Below are positions 50,450-60,440 of a stretch of 64,000 nt of DNA, piece by piece (position 1 is the first letter of the stretch; every line of letters begins with the position of its first letter). A program made the position numbers and the translations under genes. The stretch is from Oscillospiraceae bacterium. GTDB taxonomy: Bacteria; Bacillota; Clostridia; Oscillospirales; Ruminococcaceae. The notes under the pieces are model-generated. The model was not told the DNA's origin. It did not search any database and saw only the letters and a program-made list of their open reading frames with translations. The DNA lies in NCBI GenBank assembly GCA_017415165.1, contig JAFQIY010000037.1, positions 1 to 64,000 on the forward strand, in the 5' to 3' direction.

Positions 50450-51811
50450 ATGCAAAGAAAAAAAGCTGTGAGCTTTTCCACAACACATATTATTATGCTG
50501 AGCTTTTTGCTGGTTATAGCAATAGGCACACTTTTGCTTTGGCTTCCGATAAGCCATTCTCAGGGACAGCAGGTTTCCTTTTTGGACGCATTGTTTATGG
50601 CGACAACCTCCGTGTGCGTTACGGGGCTGGTTACGCTTACAACAGCTTCCGCCTGGAGTGTTTTCGGTCAGATTGTTATTCTGCTGCTGATACAGATAGG
50701 CGGTCTTGGATTTATCACAATTGCTTCGGGCATAGTCATTTCCCTGCATAAAAGAATGAATATGAAAAGCCGTATGCTTATTCAGGACGCATTCAATCTC
50801 AACAGCCTTTCGGGAATTGTCAGGTTTACAAAAAATGTTATCAGGGGCACGGCTGTTGTTGAGGGCATAGGTGCACTGCTTTATATGCTTGTATTTGTTC
50901 CGCAGTTCGGTGCAAGGGGCATATGGATTTCGGTGTTTACCGCAGTATCCGCTTTCTGCAACGCAGGTATAGATATTATAGGAAGTGACAGCCTTTGCAG
51001 TTATGCAACAAATCCGATAGTTAATTTTACAACCTGTTTTCTGATTATTGCAGGCGGTATCGGCTTTATTGTATGGTGGGATGTGATAAATGCGGTCAGA
51101 AAGATAAGGCAAAAGGGTCTGAACGCTTTTCGTGAGTTTACCCTTCACACCAAGCTTGCCCTTTCGGCAACAGCGGTGTTTATCCTGTCGGGATGGTTGC
51201 TGTTCTTTATTTTCGAGTTTGGCAATCCGCTTACAATAGGGGATTTTTCCTTGGGCGATAAGCTTATGGCATCGCTGTTTCAATCGGTAACAACAAGAAC
51301 GGCAGGCTTTGCAACCGTGCCGCAGGAAAATCTTACAAATGCTTCTGCGGGAGTTTCATTGCTGCTGATGTTTATAGGCGGTTCACCTGCGGGTACGGCA
51401 GGCGGTATAAAGACAGTTACGATTGCTGTTGTTTTTGCTTCTGCACTTGCTACAATACGTCATCGTAAGGATGTTATACTTTTCGGAAGAACAGTTACCA
51501 AGGAAGCTGCCGGAAAGGCGGCTGCGGTAATGTGTATGTCCTTTGTGATAATGTTTATTTCAACAATTTTACTGGCAGCAGTTACGGAAGCGGATATGCT
51601 GGCAATTGTGTACGAAACGGTAAGTGCAACAGCTACTGTGGGACTTACAAGGAACCTCACGGGCAGCCTTGATGTCTGGGGCAAGCTGATTATAATTGCC
51701 ACGATGTATCTCGGAAGAGTAGGTCCGATTTCATTGGCGATTGCATTCAGCACACAAAAGGAAAAGCAGAATATTATCAAATGTCCGTCAGAGGATATAA
51801 GTGTCGGATAA
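50450..51811 (+). CDS. TrkH/KtrB-type potassium transporter
   Basis: A 453-residue polytopic membrane protein of the Trk/Ktr/HKT family. It has four M1-pore-M2 units with filter-like stretches, for example TSVCVTGLV, FCNAGID, TTRTAGF and TATVGLT, each with the conserved Gly. It moves K+ with Na+ or H+ as the driving force. The start is ATG 50450 with AGAGGTG. Its regulatory subunit is encoded 20 nt downstream. Length and filter pattern favour KtrB-like rather than the longer TrkH. Confidence 0.95.
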   Translation: MQRKKAVSFSTTHIIMLSFLLVIAIGTLLLWLPISHSQGQQVSFLDALFMATTSVCVTGLVTLTTASAWSVFGQIVILLLIQIGGLGFITIASGIVISLHKRMNMKSRMLIQDAFNLNSLSGIVRFTKNVIRGTAVVEGIGALLYMLVFVPQFGARGIWISVFTAVSAFCNAGIDIIGSDSLCSYATNPIVNFTTCFLIIAGGIGFIVWWDVINAVRKIRQKGLNAFREFTLHTKLALSATAVFILSGWLLFFIFEFGNPLTIGDFSLGDKLMASLFQSVTTRTAGFATVPQENLTNASAGVSLLLMFIGGSPAGTAGGIKTVTIAVVFASALATIRHRKDVILFGRTVTKEAAGKAAAVMCMSFVIMFISTILLAAVTEADMLAIVYETVSATATVGLTRNLTGSLDVWGKLIIIATMYLGRVGPISLAIAFSTQKEKQNIIKCPSEDISVG

Positions 51812-51831
51812 AACAGATTGGAGATTAAAGT

Positions 51832-52476
51832 ATGAAAAAATCTTATGCGGTATTTGGTCTTGGAAGATACGGTCACGCTGTTGCAAAGGAGCTTATCAGC
51901 TATGGTGCTGAGGTAATTGCGGTTGATATGGACGAGGAAATCGTCAATGACGCAGTAGGGGAAATTCCTTTCTGCAAGTGTGCGGATATTACAGACCCTG
52001 ATGTAATCAAGCAGCTTGGCATTTCAAACGTAGATGTGGTAATTGTTGCAATGGCTTCAAACCTTGAAGCAAGCGTTATGGCAACAATGCTTTGCAAGGA
52101 AGCAGGTGTGGGCACTGTAATTGTAAAGTGTGCAAATGAAATGAATTGCCGAATTCTTGAAAAAATAGGTGCGGATAAGGTAGTTTTTCCTGAGAGAGAG
52201 TCAGGAACACGTCTTGCAAAAAATCTTGTAAGCTCAGGCTTTATGGATATTATGGAGCTTTCTGAGGATATTTCTATGATTGAGCTTAATGTCCGTGATG
52301 AATGGCAGGGCAAGACTCCTATCGAGCTTAATCTGAGAAGAAAATACGGAATAAATATTGTTGCTATTTACAGGGGGGAAAGGGTTACGATTGAAATTGA
52401 CCCGTCAAAGCCTCTTGAAAATGATATGAAGCTTATTGTCATTGCCAATGTAAATAAGCTTGAAAAATTGAGATGA
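51832..52476 (+). CDS. TrkA/KtrA-type potassium channel regulatory protein
   Basis: A 214-residue cytoplasmic gating subunit. The Rossmann RCK/TrkA-N domain starts with YAVFGLGRYGHAVAKEL (GxGxxG-type nucleotide site) followed by VIAVDMDEE. The C-terminal TrkA-C domain covers about residues 135-214. KtrA-type rings bind ATP/ADP or NAD and control the membrane subunit encoded upstream. The start is ATG 51832 with GGAGATTAAAG. Confidence 0.95.
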   Translation: MKKSYAVFGLGRYGHAVAKELISYGAEVIAVDMDEEIVNDAVGEIPFCKCADITDPDVIKQLGISNVDVVIVAMASNLEASVMATMLCKEAGVGTVIVKCANEMNCRILEKIGADKVVFPERESGTRLAKNLVSSGFMDIMELSEDISMIELNVRDEWQGKTPIELNLRRKYGINIVAIYRGERVTIEIDPSKPLENDMKLIVIANVNKLEKLR

Positions 52477-52482
52477 TGAAAA

Positions 52483-52520
52483 CGCTGTGCAGGGAAATCT
52501 GTACAGCGATTTTATTTTTG
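52483..52520 (+). terminator. Terminator of the potassium transport unit
   Basis: Arms CGCTGTGCAG and CTGTACAGCG followed by ATTTTATTTTT. Confidence 0.85.
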
Positions 52521-52528
52521 GAAAACTA

Positions 52529-52558
52529 TTGACAAATCAGATAAATGTATGATATACT
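52529..52558 (+). promoter_or_regulatory. Promoter of the DUF2325 gene
   Basis: TTGACA (52529-52534), 18-bp spacer and TATACT (52553-52558). A palindromic operator begins 2 bp after the -10. Confidence 0.75.
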
Positions 52559-52559
52559 A

Positions 52560-52579
52560 TAGTTAGCAAAAGCTAACTA
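52560..52579. promoter_or_regulatory. DtxR/IdeR-like palindromic operator, copy 1
   Basis: TAGTTAGC-AAAA-GCTAACTA, a perfect palindrome covering the transcription start of the DUF2325 gene. It resembles the TTAGGTTAGSCTAACCTAA iron-repressor box of the DtxR family. A related site lies before the DUF3793 gene. Confidence 0.6.
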
Positions 52580-52606
52580 AGATTTCTTTTCGAAAGGATT
52601 GATAAT

Positions 52607-52888
52607 ATGAGCGTTGTTGTGGTTGGAGGTAACGACCGTATGGCAACACGATACAAGGATATCTGCAAGGAATACAACTGCAAGGCAAAGGTTTTCACGC
52701 AAATGCCCTCTGATTTTGAGAACAAGCTTGGCACGCCCGACCTGATGGTGGTTTTCACAAATACCTGTTCTCACAAGATGGTCAACAGCGTCAATCAGCG
52801 TTCACAGAAGTATGATATTCCCGTTGCGAGAATTCACAGCGCAAGCGCTACAGCACTGAAAAGTGTCCTTGAGCAGTATTGTATATGA
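52607..52888 (+). CDS. DUF2325 family protein
   Basis: A 93-residue protein of the DUF2325 family. The N-terminal strand SVVVVGGNDRM is typical, with a C-terminal IHSASATALKSVL segment. Cytoplasmic, probably a single Rossmann-like alpha/beta unit. The biochemical role is unknown. It is often found near iron-uptake genes and DUF3793 in Clostridia, and the iron-repressor-like palindrome over its promoter agrees with that. The start is ATG 52607 with GAAAGGA. Confidence 0.85.
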   Translation: MSVVVVGGNDRMATRYKDICKEYNCKAKVFTQMPSDFENKLGTPDLMVVFTNTCSHKMVNSVNQRSQKYDIPVARIHSASATALKSVLEQYCI

Positions 52889-52930
52889 TTTTAATGTGCA
52901 ATTCAGATTGCGCTGATTTTTAAAGCAGAG

Positions 52931-52950
52931 GGTTAGCGCCAACTAACTGG
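52931..52950. promoter_or_regulatory. DtxR/IdeR-like palindromic operator, copy 2
   Basis: GGTTAGCGCCAACTAACTGG contains GTTAG and CTAAC arms around 6 nt, related to copy 1 at 52560. It lies 14 bp before the DUF3793 start, overlapping its leader. Confidence 0.5.
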
Positions 52951-52963
52951 ATGAGGTGAGTTT

Positions 52964-53563
52964 ATGTCAGATAAATGCAACAATTTCGTATGTAAGAACT
53001 GTGAGTGCGAGAAATTCGGTCAGAAGCTTGCGTTCCATACAGCGCCTACGCTGCTTGGAATAAAGTGCGGAAGCCTTATTTCCCTGACAACGGCGGAGTT
53101 TACACTTGATGAGCAGTCTGAACTGTTCAACAGCAAGGCGGCGGCAAAGGGACTTGTAACGAAAATACTTTGCAGCTGTGGAAACCGCACGCTGTTGTTC
53201 GTGTACAACGAAAAGCTGATGAAAAGACGGCTTGCCGACCCGCAGGTTCAAGAGGTGCTTAAACAGTACGGCTACCCTGAAAATGTTGGAATTGATGAAT
53301 GTCTTGCGCACCTTTCAAGCCGCATACGCAGCAGCGAGGAATTCCCGCACGAAATCGGCGTGTTCCTCGGATATCCGCTGGAGGACGTTGTAGGCTTTAT
53401 TGAGAACAAGGGGGAAAACTTCAAGTTCTGCGGATGCTGGAAGGTATACGGCAGCGAGGAAAATGCAAAGCGTACATTTGCAAACTATGAGAAATGCCGC
53501 AAATTTCTCTGCGGCAGGCTGAACGAGGGTGCTGACATTTATCAGGCACTTAAAATATCGTAA
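52964..53563 (+). CDS. DUF3793 family protein
   Basis: A 199-residue protein of the DUF3793 family, seen in the motifs LAFHTAPTLLGIKCGSLISL, EFPHEIGVFLGYPLEDVVGFI and CGCWKVYG. Several cysteines (an N-terminal CKNCEC and central CSCGN) could bind metal. In Clostridia these proteins occur beside FeoB, flavodoxin and DUF2325 genes, which suggests a role in iron or redox response; no activity is established. The start is ATG 52964 with GAGGTGAG. Confidence 0.87.
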   Translation: MSDKCNNFVCKNCECEKFGQKLAFHTAPTLLGIKCGSLISLTTAEFTLDEQSELFNSKAAAKGLVTKILCSCGNRTLLFVYNEKLMKRRLADPQVQEVLKQYGYPENVGIDECLAHLSSRIRSSEEFPHEIGVFLGYPLEDVVGFIENKGENFKFCGCWKVYGSEENAKRTFANYEKCRKFLCGRLNEGADIYQALKIS

Positions 53564-53574
53564 ATAAACAGAAA

Positions 53575-53603
53575 ACCGCTCCGATAACTCGGAGCGGTAA
53601 TTT

Positions 53604-53605
<2 letters not shown>
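53575..53605. terminator. Bidirectional terminator between DUF3793 and guaB
   Basis: Perfect arms ACCGCTCCGA and TCGGAGCGGT with loop TAAC, followed by AATTTTT on the plus strand and by GTTTTC on the minus strand. Confidence 0.9.
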
Positions 53606-55112
<1,507 letters not shown>

Positions 55113-55131
55113 TCATAAATATATTTCTATT

Positions 55132-55160
55132 AGAATATCACTTTACCGCCCTTTAGTCAA
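55132..55160 (-). promoter_or_regulatory. Promoter of guaB
   Basis: On the minus strand TTGACT (55155-55160), 17-bp spacer and TATTCT (55132-55137), 46 bp before the start. No purine riboswitch is evident in the short leader. Confidence 0.75.
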
Positions 55161-55228
55161 GTAATAATTAATGAACAGGCAGTTAGAAAAATATCAAGTT
55201 TTGCGGTGTAATTTTGTGCATTTCTTCA

Positions 55229-56389
55229 CTACCCGATTTTACCGCTTTCCTTCAGCAGGTTATACAGTGTAGGTTCAAAGGAAAATTCCTTCATCAGGTT
55301 CTCGGCTTCTTCAAGATACTGCTCACGTCCGCGGGGATTTCCGCTTCGTTTCACGGCACGGATAAGGATATTTTTCGGAGTATGCTCAAAGTCCACGAAT
55401 TCCAGCAGCTGAGTTTTGTAGCCGCAGTATTCCAGCAGATTTGCACGGATAGCGTCCGTACAAAGTGCCGCAGTACGCTCCTTGATTATGCCGTAGCGTG
55501 TCAGAAGTGAAAGCTTGTCCGACTTCATCTGTGAGTTAAGCTCGTGCTGACAGCAGGGGACGGAAAAAATCATATCAGCGTTGCGCATTATTGCATTGTG
55601 CAAAGCGTAGTCCGTAGCCGTGTCGCAGGCGTGAAGCGTAACAACCATATCAACCTTGCCCTGTACGGAAGCGCCGCTGATGTCACCCATCTCAAAACGC
55701 AGATTTTTGTATCCGTATCTTTCGGCAGCAGCATTGCACTTTTCGATTACATCGGCTTTCAGGTCAAGACCCAGCATATCAACCTCCGTGCCGAGAATTT
55801 CAGTGAAATAGTGGTACAGCACAAAGGTAAGATAGGATTTTCCACAGCCGAAATCCACGATTTTCAGCTTTTTTCCCGACAGACCCTTTTCACGCACAGC
55901 ATCGTCAATAATCTCCGTGAAGCGGTTAATCTGACGGAACTTGTCATACATAGGCTTTGCAACCTTGCCGTCCTTTGTGAAAACGCCCATATCCACAAGC
56001 GCAGGGAATGGCTTGTCCTCAGGGATAATATAGTTTTTCTTACGGTTATGGGTCTGTTCCGCAGGTACATCGACAGCAGCTGTTTTCTTCTTGTTGAAAA
56101 GCACCTTACCCTTTTTTGTAACGGAAAGTGCATATTCGTAATTTTCACCCCAGCCATTCAGCTGACCATAGCCGTCATTGAAGAAGTCCACGCACTTTTC
56201 AGACGCCTCCTCAGCTGTAAGGTTTTCGTGGAACACCTGCTTTTCGGTGTATTTTTCAAGCTGATAGCCGCTGTTCTTTTTCAGTATGCATAGCTTGCGG
56301 TACTCAGCATTTTTCGGCGGCTTGCTTATAATTATTCTTGTGGGATTATCCCCGAAAACAGTATCAAGAAATGTGTTTATTTCGCTCAT
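55229..56389 (-). CDS. SAM-dependent methyltransferase, Methyltransf_32-like
   Basis: A 386-residue class I methyltransferase. The N-terminal 150 residues form a separate domain. The SAM-binding motif I is IVDFGCGKSYLTFVLYHY (about 200), then MLGLDLK, MGDIS and the VTLHACDTATDYAL motif with SVPCCQHEL. This arrangement matches a family often annotated as RNA-methyltransferase-like (DxxxxxHxCD type), but the substrate is not known. ATG 56389 has CTGGAGAAA upstream; the open frame continues further without good signals. Confidence 0.88.
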   Translation of the reverse strand: MSEINTFLDTVFGDNPTRIIISKPPKNAEYRKLCILKKNSGYQLEKYTEKQVFHENLTAEEASEKCVDFFNDGYGQLNGWGENYEYALSVTKKGKVLFNKKKTAAVDVPAEQTHNRKKNYIIPEDKPFPALVDMGVFTKDGKVAKPMYDKFRQINRFTEIIDDAVREKGLSGKKLKIVDFGCGKSYLTFVLYHYFTEILGTEVDMLGLDLKADVIEKCNAAAERYGYKNLRFEMGDISGASVQGKVDMVVTLHACDTATDYALHNAIMRNADMIFSVPCCQHELNSQMKSDKLSLLTRYGIIKERTAALCTDAIRANLLEYCGYKTQLLEFVDFEHTPKNILIRAVKRSGNPRGREQYLEEAENLMKEFSFEPTLYNLLKESGKIG

Positions 56390-56458
56390 AATTTTTCTCC
56401 AGAGTTTTTTAAAATTATACCACGGCACTGCCGCAAACGTCAAGTGCATAGGAAACAA

Positions 56459-56489
56459 AAAGCCACCCCTGAATTCAGGAATGGCTTTG
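56459..56489 (-). terminator. Terminator of the M23 peptidase gene
   Basis: On the minus strand arms AAAGCCAttCCTGA and TCAGGggTGGCTTT followed by TTG. It lies 9 nt after the stop codon. Confidence 0.85.
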
Positions 56490-56497
56490 ATGTGCTA

Positions 56498-58333
56498 TTA
56501 ATACTGTGAAACGTAGTCCAATGGGTCTTCATATGAACCGTAAGCGTTTCTGATTTCGAAGTGGAGGTGGTTACCTGTGGAGTCACCTGTGCTTCCGACG
56601 TAACCGATAAGCTGTCCCTTTACAACGTAATCGCCGTAGGAAATTTCTGCAAGTGAGCTCATATGAGCGTACATTGCAACCTCACCATTGTCGTGCTTGA
56701 TTCTTACACAAGTACCGTAACCGCCGTTCCAGCCTGTTTCAGCCTGTGTGATAGTACCTGCTTCTGTAGCATAGATAGGTGTTCCGTAAGGAGCAGCGAT
56801 ATCAATACCCTTATGACCTCTGCCATCGCCCATATAAGCGGAAATATAACCGCCGTCAACAGGCCAGAAGTAAACACCTGAACCGCCTGAGCCTTCACTT
56901 ACAGGAGTAATTGTTTCTCTTGTGCCGACTCTTCTGTATTCAGTAATCGGTTCGGAAATAATTTCCTCACTGATAATTTCTGTTGCAACAGGAGTATCGC
57001 CCTTGTATGTAACCTTTGCAAATACTCGCTTTTCGCCTTCAACGCCCTCTACATCGACTTCATAGTCGCCCTTGTAGATGTCATCGTCCTCGGTCTTTAC
57101 GATTTCGTAGTCAATTTCTTCTGTGTACTCAACTTCACGGGTAGTCATTACCTGAAGGTAAGGAACTTCTTCACTAAGCTGAATTACAGCACCAATCGGG
57201 AAAAATTCCGTAATATCCTCAATTTCTTCGCCCTTGTAGGAAGCAAAACATTCATTGAGTTCGTCCATAGTCATACCGTTGTCAATTGCAACGTCCCAAG
57301 GGTTATCGCCCTTTACAACCTCGTAATAAACAGGCTCTGTAACGAGAGAGTCGAGCTTTTCAATAATATCAATCTGCTCAACGACCTGGTCAGGCATTAC
57401 ATAATTTTCGTATGTATACTCAACGTTTTTATCGAAGGAAACCTCGATAACGCCTTCACCTGCATACTCGGTTTTCTTGGTTTCAAGGAAGTTTTCAATT
57501 GCTGTATTATCTGTAACAGCTCCGATAAACTCGCCGTCAACTGTGATAACGTAAGCTCTTTCCTTATCGACAGTGCTTTCAATCATATCAACAGGTTCTT
57601 CAGCTTCTACAGGGATTTCTTCAACAGGTTCAGCTTCAACAATCTGAGTATCAATCTGTTCCTGAATAGCGTCAGCAAGCATCTGCTCGTCGATTACCTT
57701 ATCCTGAGCACCGAGAGGCTTCAGGGAAAGCATAGCTGTGATATATGTTTCACTTTCTGTATCGAAGTAAGTTGCTCTGTCAGCAACAACCTGCTGAGCC
57801 TGATTGATAACGGATTCTTCGGAAACCACGCCGATTTCCTGACCGTTATATTCAACGGAAACACCGTAGTCAGCGGAAGTTTTTTCCGCAACAACACCGA
57901 TGAGTAACGCAATACCAAGCACCGGAACAGTATGGTTTATAACCGTTTTGGTAAAATTCTTATTGTTCTTTATAGCCGCACCAATATCGGAAAGCTGGAG
58001 GATAAGAGCCTTACCGAAGCCTACCTCAGCCATTCTTTCGGCGAATTTTCCGTTTATTGCAGAAATATTCTCGGCAAACCTTACGAAGCCTCTTCCGAAA
58101 TTCTTCATTTTGATTAATGAAGCGTCTGCAATTTCTTTTCCCAAAGGAACAAGACTGTGATTAATCTTTTTTACGGCACTGCCTGCAAGAGAGAGAGTTC
58201 TCTTAACGGCAGCGGAACAAATATATGTAACGAGTGTACCGATGTCCACCATAGCTGACTCAAAATTTATCTTTTTCTTATTAAGTTCAGCGGCATTCTC
58301 CGCTTGCTTTTCAGCATTTGGATGAAGGCTCAT
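56498..58333 (-). CDS. M23 peptidase with LysM and G5 domains
   Basis: A 611-residue cell-wall protein. The N-terminal cytoplasmic part (about 1-135) precedes a membrane helix near residues 137-155 (PVLGIALLIGVVAEK). Then follow beta modules, a LysM domain (about 340-405, YYEVVKGDNPWDVAIDNG), a G5 domain (about 405-485) and the LytM peptidase (about 495-611). Zinc ligands and active residues are visible in GHKGIDI, MYAHMS and HLHFEI, so it should be an active glycyl-type endopeptidase. The start is ATG 58333 with AAAGGAG. It probably works in cell separation or wall turnover. WalR-like boxes lie upstream. Confidence 0.93.
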   Translation of the reverse strand: MSLHPNAEKQAENAAELNKKKINFESAMVDIGTLVTYICSAAVKRTLSLAGSAVKKINHSLVPLGKEIADASLIKMKNFGRGFVRFAENISAINGKFAERMAEVGFGKALILQLSDIGAAIKNNKNFTKTVINHTVPVLGIALLIGVVAEKTSADYGVSVEYNGQEIGVVSEESVINQAQQVVADRATYFDTESETYITAMLSLKPLGAQDKVIDEQMLADAIQEQIDTQIVEAEPVEEIPVEAEEPVDMIESTVDKERAYVITVDGEFIGAVTDNTAIENFLETKKTEYAGEGVIEVSFDKNVEYTYENYVMPDQVVEQIDIIEKLDSLVTEPVYYEVVKGDNPWDVAIDNGMTMDELNECFASYKGEEIEDITEFFPIGAVIQLSEEVPYLQVMTTREVEYTEEIDYEIVKTEDDDIYKGDYEVDVEGVEGEKRVFAKVTYKGDTPVATEIISEEIISEPITEYRRVGTRETITPVSEGSGGSGVYFWPVDGGYISAYMGDGRGHKGIDIAAPYGTPIYATEAGTITQAETGWNGGYGTCVRIKHDNGEVAMYAHMSSLAEISYGDYVVKGQLIGYVGSTGDSTGNHLHFEIRNAYGSYEDPLDYVSQY

Positions 58334-58402
58334 TACAACAACTCCTTTCCGTATTTTTCACACATATTATTTATCATATAAAAATTGTCTGCAAATCAAA
58401 CA

Positions 58403-58419
58403 GTTACAAAACAGTAACA
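58403..58419 (-). promoter_or_regulatory. WalR-like box upstream of the M23 gene
   Basis: On the minus strand TGTTAC-TGTTT-TGTAAC matches TGTWAH-N5-TGTWAH. It sits 2 bp upstream of the TTTGAT -35 candidate, the usual place for activation. WalR controls cell-wall hydrolases in Firmicutes. Confidence 0.55.
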
Positions 58420-58687
58420 TTACTACTATTATACCCTTTTTGCCTGAAAAATCAACCATTAATCGTTTTAAGTCACAATTTCTTCATCTTTTTTGGACGT
58501 TATTACAAATTGTTTGCGAATTTTTAGTTGTTATGCCTATAAATTTTATTGTATTCTTTGTCATAATCTTTGCTTTTTTGTTGCATCACGCTAAAATTAA
58601 CAATTTATTACAGTTACAATCTGTAACTTTTTTAAAGTCACTTTTAAAATAAATGACGTAAAACAGCCATTTCAGCCAATTCAAATT

Positions 58688-58704
58688 ATTACAAAACGGT
58701 AACA
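58688..58704 (-). promoter_or_regulatory. Second WalR-like box
   Basis: On the minus strand TGTTAC-CGTTT-TGTAAT also fits TGTWAH-N5-TGTWAH. It lies about 370 bp from the M23 start and next to the end of the RluA gene, so its relevance is less certain. Confidence 0.4.
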
Positions 58705-58717
58705 AAGAGTTACAATC

Positions 58718-59617
58718 CTACATCTCAGAAAATAACGTTGCCATATCCTCTCTCAGCGGACAGCTTACCACAATTTCTCTGCCGTCGGACAACGGAAAAC
58801 TCATTTCGCCGCAGTGAAGTGCCTGAACCTTGCAGTGTTCAAGGCTTCCACCGTAAAAATCGTCCCCTGCAAGAGGGTGACCCACAGAAGAAAAATGCAC
58901 CCTTATCTGATGAGTACGGCCTGTTTCAAGCAAGACCCTGACCAGACTGTGAAATGCATTGCTTTTTATAATAGTATAGTTTGTCACGGCACGCTGACCG
59001 TCGCTTCTTACCTCACGGCGGATTATTGATTCTCCAGCCCTTCCGATTGGTGCGTCAATTCTGTACCCCTCCGATGTTTCCGTCCATTCAATTCCCTCAC
59101 AGCAGCCTGACGGAACAGGCTTGCCCTCGGTTACGGCGTAGTAAACCTTATTGATTTTTCCACCGTAAATATTTGCAGCGTGTGCATTTTTTGCAGCAGC
59201 GCAAAGTCCCGATGTGTCCTTGTCAAGCCTGTTTATAGGACGAAAGGTCAGCTGAGGATACATTGCCGAAAAGCAGTTGCCAAGCGTATCGCCCTGATGC
59301 TTTATGGACGGATGCACAGGCATTCCTGCGGGCTTGTTGAAGATGACAAGATTTTCGTCCTCATATGCAACGGGCACAGTAAGGTCTGAGTTTGGTTCAA
59401 GCAGGCTTTCGTCAAGGTTTTTCAGCACCACGACATCGCCGTCGCTGACGATATCAACCGTTCTCAGCAATTCGCCTCGTCGGGTTATTCCCATATTGAC
59501 ACGTTTAAGCTTTGTCACAAGCCGTCTTGATACACCGCACTGCCTGAGAAAATCGCCGCAGGTTATACCGCCGTTTTCTACCGTAAATTCAATTGTTCCA
59601 GCTTTATCTTGAAGCAA
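58718..59617 (-). CDS. RluA-family RNA pseudouridine synthase
   Basis: A 299-residue enzyme that changes uridine to pseudouridine in rRNA or tRNA. The N-terminal S4-like region is about 1-70. The catalytic motif INRLDKDTSGLCAAAK has Asp near residue 132. A later part reads LVRVLLETGRTHQIRVHFSSVGHPLAGDDFYGG (typical of the family, seen in parts). TTG 59617 is chosen; it lies inside the end of the upstream gene with GGAGAG just before it. Which position is modified cannot be told from sequence. Confidence 0.93.
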   Translation of the reverse strand: MLQDKAGTIEFTVENGGITCGDFLRQCGVSRRLVTKLKRVNMGITRRGELLRTVDIVSDGDVVVLKNLDESLLEPNSDLTVPVAYEDENLVIFNKPAGMPVHPSIKHQGDTLGNCFSAMYPQLTFRPINRLDKDTSGLCAAAKNAHAANIYGGKINKVYYAVTEGKPVPSGCCEGIEWTETSEGYRIDAPIGRAGESIIRREVRSDGQRAVTNYTIIKSNAFHSLVRVLLETGRTHQIRVHFSSVGHPLAGDDFYGGSLEHCKVQALHCGEMSFPLSDGREIVVSCPLREDMATLFSEM

Positions 59618-60425
59618 ATTTTTCTCTCCGTTCCATATTTACAAGTTTGTCCTTTTCAAAACCGTCCTCAATTATTTCATTTATTGCCGCCGTGTAAATC
59701 ATCATCATTTTCGGAATTACAAAAATCATTGGGAAAACAACTATACAGGGAATCAGCATTATTGCACAGCTTCTGAGCACCTCTATCATATAACCCTGTT
59801 TGCCTTTCATAAACTGTACGCTTTCGTTTATTATTTCGCCTGCAGGTCTGTCGTGACCGAGAGCGTAAAGATATGGTGCAGCCGCATATTTTATATTGAT
59901 GATGTTATATGCCAGATATGTCAGGGCGGAAAGCATAAGGAGTGCCACGACCACCAGATTATATCCGAGACCGCCGCCGATAGTGTTGAATTTGATTATG
60001 AGGTATATTCCTGCACTGAGCAGAATTGAAAAGGGAATCAGCAGGAAGATTTTTTTCAGAAACAGCATAGCACTCAGCTTATAAACCTGAAGCAGACGCT
60101 TGGCTGAAAAATAACAGCTGAATATGCTCTTTGCGTGGACGGAATGTCCTCTGACCTGCTGAAGTCTGTACCATCTTAAACCGTAATTATAGGGAACAGT
60201 AATCACCAGCATAAAAAGAGCAAGAATGGCGGTTACTGTAAGCATAATTTTGTCTGCTGCATTTTCAATTATGCCCATAGAAACAAGCGTATTCATTATG
60301 ATATACCAGGCAAAAACAGCAGCACAAAGTCCGCCTGCCGAAATGATAAACGCTGCACAACTTTCTCCCCAGCATTTTCTCATACGGGGAGCAATACTCT
60401 GTTTAAGTTCCTTTACATTTTTCAA
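59604..60425 (-). CDS. DUF975-like polytopic membrane protein
   Basis: A 273-residue integral membrane protein with about six transmembrane helices and a conserved-looking PAGEIINESVQFMKGKQGYM segment before the last helices. The pattern resembles DUF975 proteins. Function unknown. TTG 60425 is chosen as start, with GGAGG 8 nt upstream. It is 15 nt after the histidine phosphatase gene, and its 3' end overlaps RluA, so the three share an operon. Confidence 0.78.
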   Translation of the reverse strand: MKNVKELKQSIAPRMRKCWGESCAAFIISAGGLCAAVFAWYIIMNTLVSMGIIENAADKIMLTVTAILALFMLVITVPYNYGLRWYRLQQVRGHSVHAKSIFSCYFSAKRLLQVYKLSAMLFLKKIFLLIPFSILLSAGIYLIIKFNTIGGGLGYNLVVVALLMLSALTYLAYNIINIKYAAAPYLYALGHDRPAGEIINESVQFMKGKQGYMIEVLRSCAIMLIPCIVVFPMIFVIPKMMMIYTAAINEIIEDGFEKDKLVNMERREKFASR

Positions 60426-60440
60426 AATGTGTTCCTCCGA

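Larger units (their letters stand above)
58334..58717. other. Intergenic region upstream of the M23 gene
   Basis: 384 nt, AT-rich, no gene on either strand. It holds a candidate promoter for the M23 gene on the minus strand (TTTGAT 58395-58400, 16-bp spacer, TATGAT 58373-58378), a second possible promoter further upstream (TTGATT 58450-58455, TATAAT 58428-58433), and several GTTAC/GTAAC repeats, including two that match the WalR consensus. Confidence 0.6.

Noticed and set aside
50360-51283. A 307-codon minus-strand frame opposite the potassium transporter.
   Set aside because: Cys/Asn/Lys-rich shadow of a clear TrkH-type gene; no start signal.
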